Source: Campylobacter concisus (lineage in GTDB: Bacteria > Campylobacterota > Campylobacteria > Campylobacterales > Campylobacteraceae). Taken from it: a stretch of 64,000 bases of DNA. Each line of letters starts with the position of its first letter. The first letter of the stretch is position 1. The notes below the pieces were generated by a model that did not search any database, was not told the DNA's origin, and was given only the letters and a program-made list of their open reading frames with translations. The DNA is taken from NCBI RefSeq assembly GCF_002913715.1, contig NZ_PPCE01000009.1, positions 558,001-622,000 of the forward strand, read 5' to 3'. Shown in pieces: positions 35,430 through 45,598 of this stretch. A program made the position numbers and the translations under genes.

Positions 35430-36323
35430 ATGGATAAAATCGATGAAATAATGAGCAAATTTATAAGCGAGCTTGGCTACAAAGAGGCGTTTGAGATGTT
35501 TTTAAAGATAAGCTCAGGCAAAAAGCTTCGCTCAAAACTTCTTTTAAAGATCGCAGGAGAGAGTGAAATTTCTCTTAAGCTTTGCGCTATCATCGAGCTT
35601 ATCCACCTTGCAAGCTTACTGCACGACGACGTCATAGACGAGGCAAACATAAGACGAGGCAAGCCAAGTATAAACGCACTTTTTGGCAGTAAAAACTCAG
35701 TCATGCTAGGCGACATCCTCTACTCAAAAGCTTATTTTGAGCTTACAAAATTTGATCCAAGCATCGCAGCTATCATCTCAGACGCAGTCAGCAAGCTAAG
35801 TATCGGCGAGATGATGGATGTGAAAATGGCTGAAAATTTTAATGAAAACGAGCAAGAATACCTGAAAATGATCTACTATAAAACAGCTGTTTTGATAGAA
35901 GCCACGGCTATTTGCGGGGCAAAGCTAGCTGGCAAATATAGCAAGAAATTTGGAACTTATGGCAAAAATTTAGGCCTTGCGTTTCAGATCGTGGATGACA
36001 TCTTAGACATAACTCAAGATGAAAAAACGCTTGGCAAACCAGCACTTAACGACTTCGTTGAAGGCAAAACCACACTTCCTTACATTTATCTTTATAAGAG
36101 CTTAGACGAAGCTGGCAAGGCAAAGCTTAGATCGCTTTGGTCAAAGAAGCTAAATGCTGGCGAAATTTCATGGCTAAAAGAAAATTTTGATAAAACTAGC
36201 TCACTTAGCAAAGCCATAAATGAAGCAAAAAGGCTTGGGGCTGAAGCGATAGAAGCAATAAGAGAGTATAAAAACGCCGAGCTTGAAGGGATCATAAAAA
36301 GCATGATAGATAGGGAATTTTGA
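35430..36323 (+). CDS. ispB: Long-chain polyprenyl diphosphate synthase (octaprenyl/heptaprenyl type)
   Basis: A 297-residue trans-prenyltransferase that builds the isoprenoid tail of menaquinone from IPP and FPP. First Asp-rich motif LLHDDVIDE (Asp66-Asp70) and second FQIVDDILD (Asp189-Asp193) bind the Mg-diphosphates, and the KKLRSKLL lysine-arginine region binds IPP. Small residues before the first motif (LIHLASLLHDD) favour a long product. ubiD lies in the same gene run, which supports a role in quinone synthesis. hemA follows with a 1-base stop/start overlap. Confidence 0.9.
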   Translation: MDKIDEIMSKFISELGYKEAFEMFLKISSGKKLRSKLLLKIAGESEISLKLCAIIELIHLASLLHDDVIDEANIRRGKPSINALFGSKNSVMLGDILYSKAYFELTKFDPSIAAIISDAVSKLSIGEMMDVKMAENFNENEQEYLKMIYYKTAVLIEATAICGAKLAGKYSKKFGTYGKNLGLAFQIVDDILDITQDEKTLGKPALNDFVEGKTTLPYIYLYKSLDEAGKAKLRSLWSKKLNAGEISWLKENFDKTSSLSKAINEAKRLGAEAIEAIREYKNAELEGIIKSMIDREF

Positions 36324-37606
36324 TGCACTATTTAGATATAAGTTTTACATATAAAAATACTGATATTTCAGTTAGAGAAAAGCTTGCATTTGATAGCGAT
36401 GAGAAAAAAGAGCAAATTTTAAAACTACTAAGATCAAACAAAAGTATAAACGAATGTATGGTTTTAAACACATGCAACCGCGTCGAGATAATTGCAAGCG
36501 TTAGTGATCTAGAAAGTGCAACGACGCATGCATTTAGGTGTATGTCTGTATTTTCAGGTGTTTTTGAAGATGAGCTTTATGAAAGGGCTGATATTTATGA
36601 AGACAGCGGAGCCGTGCACCACCTCTTTGCCGTGGCAAGCTCGCTTGATAGCCTAGTCGTCGGCGAGACGCAGATCGTTGGTCAGTTAAAAAATGCCTTT
36701 AAATTTGCTTACGATAGCTCAGCTTGCGGCGAACAAATCAGTAAAATCATCCACTATGCATGTAAATGCGCTGCTAAAGTTAGAAATGAAACTCAAATTT
36801 CTAAAAATCCGATCTCAGTTTCAAGCGTGGCTGTGGCAAAAGCAAAAGAAATTTTTGGCACGCTTGAAGGTAAAACTGCTATCGTCGTAGGCGCTGGTGA
36901 GATGGGCGAGCTAGCAGCAAAACACCTAATCTCAAGTGGCGCAGAGGTGATCATTATAAACAGAAGCTCCGAGCGTGTTGAGCAGCTAGTTGATAGCCTT
37001 GGTGACAACGCTAGCTGGGATAGCATTTTAAAATTAAAAGAGTATGTAAATAATTATGATCTAATATTTTCAAGCACCGCAGCCCCGCACGCGATCATCA
37101 CAAATGCCATAATCGAACCAAGAGAATTTCATAGATACTTTTTCGATATTGCCGTGCCAAGGGATATTGATCTTATAAATACAGAATTTATTAGCGTCTA
37201 TACGGTTGATAGTTTAGAGGAGATAGTAAGGAAAAATTTAGCTCTAAGAGAGGAGCAAGCACAAAAGGCTTATTCGATCGTAGGTCAAGGCACAAGCGAA
37301 TTTTTAAAAATTTTAAAAGAAGATATGAGCGTGCCACTCATAAAATCTATCCGCAAGCAGGCTGAAATTTGCGCTAAAAACGAGCTAGAAAAAGCGATAA
37401 AAAAAGGATATTTAAAACATAGTGATTATGAGGAGGCACAAAAGCTCATTCATCAAGTTTTTAAAGCCTTCTTACATCAGCCAACGATGAAGCTAAAAAG
37501 CCTTGCGGACGAGGAGAGGTCTAGCGAGCTTTCAAATGGAGTTAGATTTTTATTTGATATAAAAGAAGAGCAAAATTTTCAAGTGGGAGATATAGATGAG
37601 ATTTAG
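36323..37606 (+). CDS. hemA: Glutamyl-tRNA reductase HemA
   Basis: A 427-residue enzyme reducing glutamyl-tRNA to glutamate-1-semialdehyde, the first committed step of C5 haem synthesis. The active-site Cys (about residue 51) is in [23 protein letters not shown], the Rossmann segment [17 protein letters not shown] and a C-terminal dimerisation helix are present. ATG at 36323 overlaps the prenyl synthase TGA; an in-frame TTG one codon upstream is less likely. Its 3' end overlaps proS by 11 bp. Confidence 0.97.
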   Translation: MHYLDISFTYKNTDISVREKLAFDSDEKKEQILKLLRSNKSINECMVLNTCNRVEIIASVSDLESATTHAFRCMSVFSGVFEDELYERADIYEDSGAVHHLFAVASSLDSLVVGETQIVGQLKNAFKFAYDSSACGEQISKIIHYACKCAAKVRNETQISKNPISVSSVAVAKAKEIFGTLEGKTAIVVGAGEMGELAAKHLISSGAEVIIINRSSERVEQLVDSLGDNASWDSILKLKEYVNNYDLIFSSTAAPHAIITNAIIEPREFHRYFFDIAVPRDIDLINTEFISVYTVDSLEEIVRKNLALREEQAQKAYSIVGQGTSEFLKILKEDMSVPLIKSIRKQAEICAKNELEKAIKKGYLKHSDYEEAQKLIHQVFKAFLHQPTMKLKSLADEERSSELSNGVRFLFDIKEEQNFQVGDIDEI

Positions 37607-39296
37607 TAAATTTTATGCACCAACGACCAAAGAAGCACCAAAAGACGCCTCTTTACCAAGTCATAAATTTTTAATAAGAGGTGGATTTGTCGAGCAGATA
37701 GGCTCTGGTCTTTATAACTATCTACCGCTTGGAAAGATCATGCATGAGAAAATTTCTCGTATCGCACGAGAGGAGATGGATGAGGCTGGTGCGCTAGAGG
37801 TGAGCTTTAGCGTGGTTACTTCAGGTGAGCTTTGGAAGCAAAGTGGACGTTACAATGTCTTTGGCAAGGAGCTTTTGCGCTTTAAAGATAGAAAAGATAA
37901 TGACTTTGTCATAAGCCCTACAAATGAAGAGGCAGCCGTTGCTTTGGTGCGTGGCAAGGTGACTAGCTACAAGCAGCTGCCGCTAAATTTATACCAGATA
38001 AACACCAAATTTCGTGACGAGGCAAGACCACGCTTTGGCTTACTAAGAGGTCGCGAATTTACGATGAAAGATGGCTATAGCTTTCACTTTAGCAAAGAGG
38101 ATCTAAAGCGTGAGTTTGACCTTATGGAGGCAACTTATAGTAAAATTTTCACTCGTTTAGGGCTAAATTTTAGAGCTGTTGAGGCTGATAGCGGAGCCAT
38201 TGGCGGTAGTGGCAGTAAAGAGTTTATGGTGCTTGCAAGTAACGGCGAGGATGACATCCTTTGCTGTGAGGCTTGCAGATACGCTGCAAATGTTGAGGCT
38301 GCAAGACGCAAACCAAGAGTTAGCGAGGCTGAGGCACCAGAGGCGGACGCGGCTAAATTTCTAACGCCAAATGCAAAAACTATAAAAGATGTGGCGGAGT
38401 TTTTTAAAGTTAGCGAGTTTTACTGCATAAAAGCTGTTATGAAAAAGGCGATTTATGAGGATAAAGAAGAGGTCGTGGTCTTTTTTGTAAGGGGCGATGA
38501 CGAGCTTCAGGAGACAAAGGCGCAAAATGCTTGCAAGGCGCTAGAGCTTGTCGATGCTAGCGAGGCTGACGTGGCTAAAGCTGGGCTTGTGGCTGGATTT
38601 TGCGGGCCAGTTGGGCTAAAGGATGTTAAGTTTTTCATAGATAACGAGCTAAAGGGCGCAAACAACATGATATGTGGCGCTAATGAGAAGGACTACCACT
38701 TTGTTGGCGTTAGTGTTAGCGGATTTAACGAAGAGAGATTTAAAGACCTTGTAAAGGTAAAAGAGGGCGATAGATGCCCAGTTTGCGGCGGAAATTTAAA
38801 GCTTAGCAAGGGCATAGAAGTCGGTCATATCTTTCAGCTAGGCGATAAATATTCTGCTGCGATGAATGCGACATATCTTGATGAAAACGGTAAGGCAAAG
38901 CCATTTTTGATGGGCTGCTATGGCATAGGTATTAGCAGGCTGATTGCCGTAATGATAGAGGCTAGCCACGATGAGAAGGGCTGCATCTGGAAAAAAGAGT
39001 GCGCTCCGTTTGACGTGGAGATCATCATCTCAAATTTAAAAGATGAAGCGGGCTTGAAATTTGCGTTTGAGCTTTATGAGAGCCTTAAAAAAGCTGGCGT
39101 TAGCGTCATCATAGATGATAGAAACGAGAGATTTGGCGTTAAGATGAATGACTTTGAACTCATCGGCTTCCCTTATGCGTTACTTGTAGGTAAAGAATTT
39201 GCAAATGGTAAGGTTGAGTTTATAACAAGAGATGGTTTAAGCAAAGAAACGATCGACGCAAATGAAGCCTTTAAAAAGATAAAAGAAAGCTTATGA
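37596..39296 (+). CDS. proS: Prolyl-tRNA synthetase ProS
   Basis: A 566-residue class II synthetase of the bacterial long form. Motif 1 is in [15 protein letters not shown], motif 2 is in [21 protein letters not shown], and motif 3 is [12 protein letters not shown]. The insertion between motifs 2 and 3 (about 220-400) is the YbaK-like editing domain that clears Ala-tRNA-Pro. The cysteine pairs CCEAC and CPVCG flank the editing domain and could bind metal. Translation overlaps the hemA end by 11 bp. Confidence 0.98.
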   Translation: MRFSKFYAPTTKEAPKDASLPSHKFLIRGGFVEQIGSGLYNYLPLGKIMHEKISRIAREEMDEAGALEVSFSVVTSGELWKQSGRYNVFGKELLRFKDRKDNDFVISPTNEEAAVALVRGKVTSYKQLPLNLYQINTKFRDEARPRFGLLRGREFTMKDGYSFHFSKEDLKREFDLMEATYSKIFTRLGLNFRAVEADSGAIGGSGSKEFMVLASNGEDDILCCEACRYAANVEAARRKPRVSEAEAPEADAAKFLTPNAKTIKDVAEFFKVSEFYCIKAVMKKAIYEDKEEVVVFFVRGDDELQETKAQNACKALELVDASEADVAKAGLVAGFCGPVGLKDVKFFIDNELKGANNMICGANEKDYHFVGVSVSGFNEERFKDLVKVKEGDRCPVCGGNLKLSKGIEVGHIFQLGDKYSAAMNATYLDENGKAKPFLMGCYGIGISRLIAVMIEASHDEKGCIWKKECAPFDVEIIISNLKDEAGLKFAFELYESLKKAGVSVIIDDRNERFGVKMNDFELIGFPYALLVGKEFANGKVEFITRDGLSKETIDANEAFKKIKESL

Positions 39297-39724
39297 GATT
39301 TTTCGCATTTTTATTTTTTTTGATAGAAGCGATATTTATCTATCTTTTTGTTGATAAATTTGGCTTTTTAAACTACTTTCTTGAGGTGCTTGTTTCTGGA
39401 TTTGTGGGTATCGCACTTCTTTTAAATACTGGATTTTCTAGCTTAAATTCGCCTCAAGTGGCGTTTAAAAGCTTTCTTGGCGGAAATTTGTTTAGCCAGT
39501 TAGGGCTTAGCTTTGGTGGAATGCTTTTATTTTTGCCAGGAATTTTAACAGATATTTTTGGCATAGCTGTAGTCGTTTTTTCTTTGATATTTAAGAAAAA
39601 TATAGCGAAAAATGAGAGCTATCAGGAGTTTAAATTCCAAAATTTTAGCGAGCAGAGTGCTAAAAAAGATGATGGTGAGATCATCGATGTTGAGGTTATA
39701 GAAGAGCCAAAAAGAGTAAATTAG
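39293..39724 (+). CDS. fxsA: FxsA-family membrane protein
   Basis: A 143-residue membrane protein with three predicted helices (about 4-20, 26-46 and 70-98) and the FxsA hallmark [14 protein letters not shown] (about 78-91), followed by a charged cytoplasmic tail ending [11 protein letters not shown]. coli FxsA moderates exclusion of phage T7 by the F plasmid; its normal role is unclear. The ATG overlaps the proS stop by 4 bp (ATGA). It lies 8 bp before hemC. Confidence 0.88.
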   Translation: MRFFAFLFFLIEAIFIYLFVDKFGFLNYFLEVLVSGFVGIALLLNTGFSSLNSPQVAFKSFLGGNLFSQLGLSFGGMLLFLPGILTDIFGIAVVVFSLIFKKNIAKNESYQEFKFQNFSEQSAKKDDGEIIDVEVIEEPKRVN

Positions 39725-39732
39725 GAGAGACG

Positions 39733-40662
39733 ATGAAAGAGATAAAAATAGCAACTAGAAAGAGTATCTTAGCTCTTTGGCAAAGCGAGCATATCAAAGT
39801 TAGAATAGAATCAAAACATAACGATATAAAAGTTGAGCTTATTGGTATGAAGACAAAGGGCGATGTGATCCTTGATACGCCACTTGCGAAGATCGGCGGT
39901 AAGGGGCTTTTTACAAAAGAGCTTGAAGATAGCATGCTAAAAGGCGAGACTGACATCGCAGTGCATAGCCTAAAAGACGTGCCAGTAGTCTTTCCAGAAG
40001 GGCTTAGACTTGCAGCGATTTGCTCACGTGAGGATACTAGAGATGCGATGATAAGTGAGAAATTTGCTAAATTTAGCGACTTGCCACATGGCGCGAAAGT
40101 TGGTACAACGAGCCTACGCCGCAAGATGCAGCTACTTATCATGAGGCCTGATCTTGAGATTATCTCGCTTCGTGGAAATGTGCAAACTAGACTTAGAAAG
40201 CTAAAAGAGGGCGAGTTTGACGCGATCATTTTGGCGATGGCTGGCATAAACCGCCTAAATATCAAGGCTGAAGTGGTACATATCTACACATTTGGTTTTG
40301 ACGAGATGATACCTGCAATGGGGCAGGGTGCTCTTGGGGTAGAGGCTAGAGATGAGAAGCAAATTTTAGATGAGATCTCTTTTCTAAACGACGAAAATGC
40401 AGTTATAGAAACGACCATAGAGCGTGACTTTGTAAGCGTTTTAGAGGGTGGCTGCCAAGTGCCAATAGGCATAAGTGCAAGGCTAAAAGGTGATGAAATT
40501 TCTATCGATGCGATCGTTGGTCTGCCTGATGGAAGCGAGTTTATAAAAGATAGCTTAAAGGTCAGCAAAGACAAATTTCAAAGCGTTGGCAAGGAGCTAG
40601 CTCATAAATTTATAGAAAAAGGGGCAAAAGAGCTTTTAAAACGCGCTGAAGAGATGGCTTAG
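39733..40662 (+). CDS. hemC: Porphobilinogen deaminase HemC
   Basis: A 309-residue enzyme polymerising four porphobilinogens to hydroxymethylbilane. The dipyrromethane cofactor attaches to Cys241 in EGGCQVPIG; catalytic Asp lies in AVHSLKDVPV (about 77-86), and TTSLRRKMQLL and LRGNVQTRLRKL carry the substrate-binding arginines. It shares the gene run with hemA, so two haem genes are co-expressed. Three bases separate it from the GTG start of the next gene. Confidence 0.98.
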   Translation: MKEIKIATRKSILALWQSEHIKVRIESKHNDIKVELIGMKTKGDVILDTPLAKIGGKGLFTKELEDSMLKGETDIAVHSLKDVPVVFPEGLRLAAICSREDTRDAMISEKFAKFSDLPHGAKVGTTSLRRKMQLLIMRPDLEIISLRGNVQTRLRKLKEGEFDAIILAMAGINRLNIKAEVVHIYTFGFDEMIPAMGQGALGVEARDEKQILDEISFLNDENAVIETTIERDFVSVLEGGCQVPIGISARLKGDEISIDAIVGLPDGSEFIKDSLKVSKDKFQSVGKELAHKFIEKGAKELLKRAEEMA

Positions 40663-40665
40663 AGT

Positions 40666-41031
40666 GTGTTTGAGCTAAAATTTAAAGCAAAAGCCCTAAC
40701 CGCTACTAAAAATAGCAAAGACAACTACTATATGATCGGTCTTGCAGACGACAAATACGACTACAAAAACTACATAATCTTTCAAAGACCGATCAAACTA
40801 AAAAGTGATGACGACGAAAACGCCGATATAAACGGCATATACGCAGAGTGCAACGGCGATGTTTGCTACAACGCTTGCAAAAGGGTGAAGATCACTGATA
40901 AAACTATCATTTTTGAGGTGCAAGATAGCCTCATTTGCGTAGATACCGAGGATATAAAGCTTAATGAGCGCTTTATGAAATATAGCAAAGAGATATTTGG
41001 CAAACTGCTAAAATGTAACATATCGGAGTAA
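40666..41031 (+). CDS. Imm10-like putative immunity protein
   Basis: A 121-residue soluble protein. Its pattern resembles the Imm10 family of polymorphic-toxin immunity proteins: an N-terminal strand, then a GLADDKYDYKNYIIFQRP segment, an acidic linker, NGIYAECNGDVCYNACKRV, and short terminal strands (IIFEVQDSLICVD). No toxin gene is nearby, so it would be an orphan. The start is GTG at 40666, 3 bp after hemC, placing it on a haem/tRNA-synthetase transcript. The family call is by eye and tentative; it could be another small conserved protein. Confidence 0.5.
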   Translation: MFELKFKAKALTATKNSKDNYYMIGLADDKYDYKNYIIFQRPIKLKSDDDENADINGIYAECNGDVCYNACKRVKITDKTIIFEVQDSLICVDTEDIKLNERFMKYSKEIFGKLLKCNISE

Positions 41032-41357
41032 TTAAAAAATTTACTACCGTTTTCAAAACTGCGATGCTATCTAGTGTTTAATCTAACAAAAAAATTGTGA
41101 TGAATTACTTTGAAAAGATGTAAGTATGCTAGCCATGTGTGGCTGTGCGTTGAGCGCTAGTTCGCGGACATTATGACAATGGAGTATAAATTTAATGCTT
41201 GTGTCTATTTAAACGGCGAGGCAATATCGCAACGTCCGAAACAGCGATCGATACTCTGATAGCTATTGATACGTGTGATAAATAATAGCCATCCGCTTTG
41301 CTTCGCCTTTTTCAGCTATTTTTGGCTAAAATCGCCCAAAAATCAAAAAGGCGAAAT
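41032..41357 (+). other. Gene-free stretch between the Imm10-like gene and ubiD
   Basis: About 326 bp without a convincing gene. A 28-codon frame starts at ATG 41173 and ends at 41259, and in another frame a tail ending AIDTLIAIDTCDK stops at about 41285; the two could be parts of a broken gene. The sequence is less AT-rich than usual for intergenic DNA here (for example around 41130-41260). A promoter for ubiD must lie at its right end; AAAAAGGCG precedes the ubiD ATG. Confidence 0.4.
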
Positions 41358-43166
41358 ATGGACTACATCAAGCTTTTAAAAGAAAATAATCTACTTTGTG
41401 TTATCGATGAGCCAACAGATATTGATCTTGAGATCGCACACGCAAGCTATATCGAGGTTAAGCGTGAGGGTTCGCAAGCGCTACTTTTTACAAACCCAGT
41501 CTGTAAAAAAACTGGGCGTAAATTTGCCCCTGTGCTTACAAATATCTATGGCTCAAAACGCGCGCTTGAGCTTATCTTTGGGCTAAAACCTGATGAGATA
41601 GCAGATGAGATAGAAAAGCTTTTAAAGCCCAAAAAACCAGAGAATTTCAAAGAAAAGCTTGATTTTTTAACCTATCTTTTTAGCATGAGAAAAATTTTTA
41701 CTAAGAGATTAAAAGGTGAGGGTGAGTGCCAGCAGGTGAAATTTATAGGTGAAGATGCTGATTTGCTATCACTTCCAGCACTAAAGACATGGCCAAATGA
41801 TGGTGGTGCTTTTATTACAATGGGGCAGGTTTATACGCAAAGCTTGGACGGCGCTTTGCAAAATTTAGGTATGTATAGACTACAAATTTATGACAAAAGC
41901 CGCCTTGGCATGCACTGGCAGATACACAAAGACGGTGCAAATTTCTTTCACGAGTACAAGCGTGCAGGCAAAAAAATGCCAGTCTCTGTGGCGATTGGTG
42001 GTGATCCACTTTATATTTGGTGCGGCCAAGCACCGCTTCCAAAGGGAATTTTTGAACTTTTGCTTTATGGTTTTATCCGCAAAGAGCCAGCCAAACTCGT
42101 AAAATCCTTAACGAATGAAATTTACGTCCCGTACGATACAGACTACGTGATAGAGGGCTTTGTGGATACGGCTAAGTGCGAGCTTGAGGGGCCATTTGGC
42201 GATCATACCGGCTTTTATACGCCTATCGAGCCTTTTCCGGTGATGGAGGTTACGGCGATAACTAGCAAGCGTGAGCCGGTATTTCACGCGACTGTGGTTG
42301 GAAAGCCGCCACTCGAGGATAAGTACATGGGCTGGGCGACTGAGCGGGTTTTTTTGCCACTTTTGCGAACGACCGTGCCTGAACTACTGGACTACAATAT
42401 GCCTGAAAATGGCGTCTTTCACAACCTAATCTTAGCCAAGATAAATACGCTCTATCCAGCTCATGCAAAGCAGGCTATGCACGCATTTTGGGGCGTTGGG
42501 CAGATGAGTTTTGTAAAACATGCCATTTTTGTTGGAGCCGATGCGCCTGAACTTAAAAATTATGATGAATTTACTAGCTTTGTTTTAAATTATTTTGGTA
42601 GTCAGAGTGTGCTAATAAGCCAAGGTGTGTGCGATCAACTTGATCATGCTAGTCCAAATTCGTGTTTTGGTGGCAAACTCGGCGTAGATGCGACGCAAGA
42701 TTTTTGTAAATTTAGACCTATGGTTTTAAGCGACAGCGAGCTTTTGGCTAAATTTCAAAGCGTTACGCCAAATGTAAAAGAGCTTAAGCAGTTTAAAACG
42801 GATACCAAAACGCCTATTTGTGTGGTGAAATTTGAAAAAGATTGTGTGGTAAAAGAGCTTTTTGACAAGCTTTTGACATTTAGAGAATTTTTCAAACTCC
42901 TTATCGTTGTAGATATGCAAAATCACCTTGAAAACCCATATATGCTACTTTGGCGTGTGACAAACAATATCGATGCTTTGCGTGATATTTTCATAGATGG
43001 TGAAAATTTCTGCGTAGATGCGACGAGCAAGGACGAGCTAGAGGGATATACGCGTGGCTGGCCATTACAAACGGATTGTGACCACGAAGTAGTTGCTGAT
43101 CTAGTTAAGCGCGGTATAGTAAAAGATGAGCCAGAGTTATTTAAAAAATTTGAAATATTTGGCTAG
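41358..43166 (+). CDS. ubiD: UbiD-family decarboxylase (menaquinone pathway)
   Basis: A 602-residue UbiD-type decarboxylase that needs prenylated FMN made by UbiX. Typical are GMYRLQIYDKSRLGMHWQIH near residue 180, the EGPFGDHTGFYTP segment (about 280) with the catalytic Glu/Arg network, and FGGKLGVDAT near the end. In Campylobacterota the menaquinone (futalosine) pathway uses such an enzyme, so the substrate is probably not a ubiquinone precursor. The frame is open upstream to a TTG at 41298, but the ATG at 41358 has the AAGGCG ribosome binding site and the family N-terminus (MDYIKLLKENN). Confidence 0.92.
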   Translation: MDYIKLLKENNLLCVIDEPTDIDLEIAHASYIEVKREGSQALLFTNPVCKKTGRKFAPVLTNIYGSKRALELIFGLKPDEIADEIEKLLKPKKPENFKEKLDFLTYLFSMRKIFTKRLKGEGECQQVKFIGEDADLLSLPALKTWPNDGGAFITMGQVYTQSLDGALQNLGMYRLQIYDKSRLGMHWQIHKDGANFFHEYKRAGKKMPVSVAIGGDPLYIWCGQAPLPKGIFELLLYGFIRKEPAKLVKSLTNEIYVPYDTDYVIEGFVDTAKCELEGPFGDHTGFYTPIEPFPVMEVTAITSKREPVFHATVVGKPPLEDKYMGWATERVFLPLLRTTVPELLDYNMPENGVFHNLILAKINTLYPAHAKQAMHAFWGVGQMSFVKHAIFVGADAPELKNYDEFTSFVLNYFGSQSVLISQGVCDQLDHASPNSCFGGKLGVDATQDFCKFRPMVLSDSELLAKFQSVTPNVKELKQFKTDTKTPICVVKFEKDCVVKELFDKLLTFREFFKLLIVVDMQNHLENPYMLLWRVTNNIDALRDIFIDGENFCVDATSKDELEGYTRGWPLQTDCDHEVVADLVKRGIVKDEPELFKKFEIFG

Positions 43167-43275
43167 TTTTGAGGGGCTCAAGTAAATTTATAAATCTTGC
43201 TTTTTATTGTGGATTTTAAATTTTTAATAATATTTACTTAATCAAATGCTAGTGTCTTTATGCTGATTAAAAAAT

Positions 43276-43300
43276 AGCTTTTAGACTAGGTCTAAAAGCT
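43276..43300. terminator. Bidirectional terminator between ubiD and ppk
   Basis: A perfect 11-bp inverted repeat AGCTTTTAGAC-TAG-GTCTAAAAGCT. On the minus strand it is followed by ATTTTTTAA, a good U tract for ppk; on the plus strand the tail is weaker. Confidence 0.75.
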
Positions 43301-43310
43301 TAACTTGTTT

Positions 43311-45404
43311 TTAGCTCTCTTTTAAGAGTTTGCTTGCGAGCATATCGGCTTTTGCTTTATCTGTATCTTTTTTTACGGATTTATAAATTTTAGATATATA
43401 ATTTTCCAAAACTTCGTGGCAAGATATTACTTTTTCATTTTCACTTCTTGCAACTTTTACGTATTCACCGTTATTTTGTAGCTCAAAAGCTAGGTCATTA
43501 TCGCTTAGCTGAAGCTCTAAAATTTCAAGTAGTCTCTCTTGAAGTCTTGGCTCAAAAATAGGTGTCATAAGCTCCAAGCGACGCTCTAGATTTCTTGGCA
43601 TCCAGTCAGCACTTGAGATATAAATTTTTGGCTGAGCATGTTTAAAGTATAAAATTCTAGCGTGCTCTAAGTATTTGCCGATTATTGAGCGAACTTTTAT
43701 ATTTTCGCTTTTGCCTTTTATGCCAGGCCTTAGTCCGCACACACCACGAACTATAAGATCGATCTTCACACCTGCGTTTGATGCGCGGCTAAGCTCGTTT
43801 ATCACGTCTTCGTCTATTAGCGCGTTCATCTTAGCGATGATCCTACCTTCGCTGCCTTTGCTAGCCTCCATTCTTATCTTTTCGATGATGCGCTCTTTTA
43901 TCTGAAAGGGCGACATGCTAAGGGCGTTTAGACGGCGGTTTTTGTTATATCCTGATAGGATGTGAAAAAACGAGGTCGTGTCTTGGCTAAATTCCTCTTT
44001 ACTCGTAAATAGGCTCACATCGGTGTAAATTTTTGCCGAACTGCCGTTGTAGTTGCCGGTGCCAAAGTGCATATAAAATTTAAGCTTATCGCCGATTTGG
44101 CGGATGACCTGGCTAACTTTTGCATGCACCTTAAAACCTGTGATGCCATATATCACGTGCGCTCCAGCGTCTTCAAGCGCCTTTGCCCAGTGCAAGTTAT
44201 TTTCCTCGTCAAACCTTGCTTTTAGCTCAACCATTACAGTTACTTGCTTGCCGTCACTTGCGGCGTCTATTAGACTTTGAATTATTGGTGAACTTTTATC
44301 GACTCTATAAAGTGTCATTCGAATAGATATGACTTTTGGATCTTTGCTAGCTTCTTTGATAAAGCTTACAACTGGATCAAAACTCTCAAATGGATGCACT
44401 AAGAGCACGTCTTCTTTATCTATGGCGTCAAACACCGAGATGCCATTACCAAATGGTGGTAGCGTTTTTGGAACGTAAGGCGCATTTGCCAGATGGGTAA
44501 AATTTTTGCTTCCAGCTATCTCCCAAAGCGAGCTAAGAGTGAGCGGAATACTTGAAAAATAGACATCTTTATGAAAAATTTTCATATGAAAATTTAAGAA
44601 TTCCAAGATGTCAGCATCTACGTTTTTATCGATTTGCATACGAACAAAAGCTCCTTTTCTGCGAAGCTTTAGCCCTTGCTCAAGTATCATCATAAAATCA
44701 TCCGCTTCTTCTTCTTCGATGACAATATCAGCGTTTCTTGTCACTCTAAAAGCAGCCGAGCTAAGTAACTTATACCCTGGGAAAATTTCTTCTGCGTGGC
44801 GGTGTACGATCGTTTCAATCGGCACAAAAACATTGCTACTTGGCTGTGTAAAACGTGGCAAGACTCTTGAAATTCTTATCATGCCGTATTTTAAAATTTC
44901 TGGATGCTCGATATCAGCAAGCTTAACGGCAAGAGAAAAGCTAAGGTTGTTTAGGTGCGGAAATGGATGAGTCGCATCTACAGCGATAGGCACGATGACT
45001 GGCAAGATATTTGAGAAAAAGTATTCGTCGCATTTTTGTTTCAAACTATCATCAAGCTCGTCATAATTTTTTATAAAAAGTCCCTCTTTGCTAAGAGCAT
45101 TTACTGTTTTTTTATAGTGATCTTCTACTAAATTTTGCTCATTTTGTAGATATTTTCTAATCTCTCTTAGCTGATCAAGTGGGCTCATGCCATCGCCACT
45201 GCTCGTAGTAGCTCCAGCTGCGAAAAGCTGCTTTAAGCCAGCGACTCTGATCATATAAAACTCGTCTAGATTTGTCATATAAATAGCTATAAATTTTAGC
45301 TTTTCAAGTAAAGGAATTTCCTTTTCACACTGAGCGAGCACCCTTGAATTAAAGCGTAGCCAGCTTAATTCTCGGTTTATAAAAAGAGTTTCATTTTCGC
45401 TCAT
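43311..45404 (-). CDS. ppk: Polyphosphate kinase Ppk1
   Basis: A 697-residue enzyme that reversibly polymerises ATP gamma-phosphate into polyphosphate. The N domain starts [16 protein letters not shown]; the phospholipase-D-like catalytic core has [11 protein letters not shown] with the autophosphorylated His (about 430) and the second histidine region [24 protein letters not shown]. Two ATGs are adjacent; the second (45404) is better spaced from AAGGAG. In Campylobacter polyphosphate supports stress survival. It is monocistronic and divergent from a 26-codon membrane peptide gene. Confidence 0.97.
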   Translation of the reverse strand: MSENETLFINRELSWLRFNSRVLAQCEKEIPLLEKLKFIAIYMTNLDEFYMIRVAGLKQLFAAGATTSSGDGMSPLDQLREIRKYLQNEQNLVEDHYKKTVNALSKEGLFIKNYDELDDSLKQKCDEYFFSNILPVIVPIAVDATHPFPHLNNLSFSLAVKLADIEHPEILKYGMIRISRVLPRFTQPSSNVFVPIETIVHRHAEEIFPGYKLLSSAAFRVTRNADIVIEEEEADDFMMILEQGLKLRRKGAFVRMQIDKNVDADILEFLNFHMKIFHKDVYFSSIPLTLSSLWEIAGSKNFTHLANAPYVPKTLPPFGNGISVFDAIDKEDVLLVHPFESFDPVVSFIKEASKDPKVISIRMTLYRVDKSSPIIQSLIDAASDGKQVTVMVELKARFDEENNLHWAKALEDAGAHVIYGITGFKVHAKVSQVIRQIGDKLKFYMHFGTGNYNGSSAKIYTDVSLFTSKEEFSQDTTSFFHILSGYNKNRRLNALSMSPFQIKERIIEKIRMEASKGSEGRIIAKMNALIDEDVINELSRASNAGVKIDLIVRGVCGLRPGIKGKSENIKVRSIIGKYLEHARILYFKHAQPKIYISSADWMPRNLERRLELMTPIFEPRLQERLLEILELQLSDNDLAFELQNNGEYVKVARSENEKVISCHEVLENYISKIYKSVKKDTDKAKADMLASKLLKES

Positions 45405-45482
45405 CATCTTCTCCTTGTGTGTTTTTGAGTTATTTTATGATATATGCGGTTATAAAGTTCTTACTTTATTTAAAATTTTGGT

Positions 45483-45488
45483 TACAAT
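45483..45488 (+). promoter_or_regulatory. -10 box for the 26-codon membrane peptide
   Basis: TACAAT in GGTTACAATAAGCC, 30 bp before the ATG at 45518. AAAGG lies between as a ribosome binding site. Confidence 0.5.
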
Positions 45489-45517
45489 AAGCCAAAACTT
45501 AAATTTAAAGGCTTGTT

Positions 45518-45598
45518 ATGTCTGATTATGTGATATTAGTTGGTATCTTTTTAGTGGCAGTCGTTGTTTTTGCGCTTATTAAAAAGATATCGTTTTAG
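45518..45598 (+). CDS. 26-residue membrane miniprotein
   Basis: A 26-codon frame: a short polar N-terminus (MSDY), one transmembrane helix (VILVGIFLVAVVVFALI) and a basic tail (KKISF), giving an N-out/C-in topology by the positive-inside rule. It has its own -10 box, an AAAGG ribosome binding site 6 bp before the ATG and normal local codon use. It fills an otherwise unexplained gap between ppk and the Nudix gene and overlaps the convergent Nudix stop by 4 bp. Small bitopic proteins of this kind often modify a larger membrane complex; no partner is evident. Confidence 0.6.
   Translation: MSDYVILVGIFLVAVVVFALIKKISF

Noticed and set aside
41298..41357. Longer N-terminus for ubiD starting at TTG 41298
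   Set aside because: The extra 20 residues are not typical of UbiD and the AAGGCG ribosome binding site fits the ATG at 41358.
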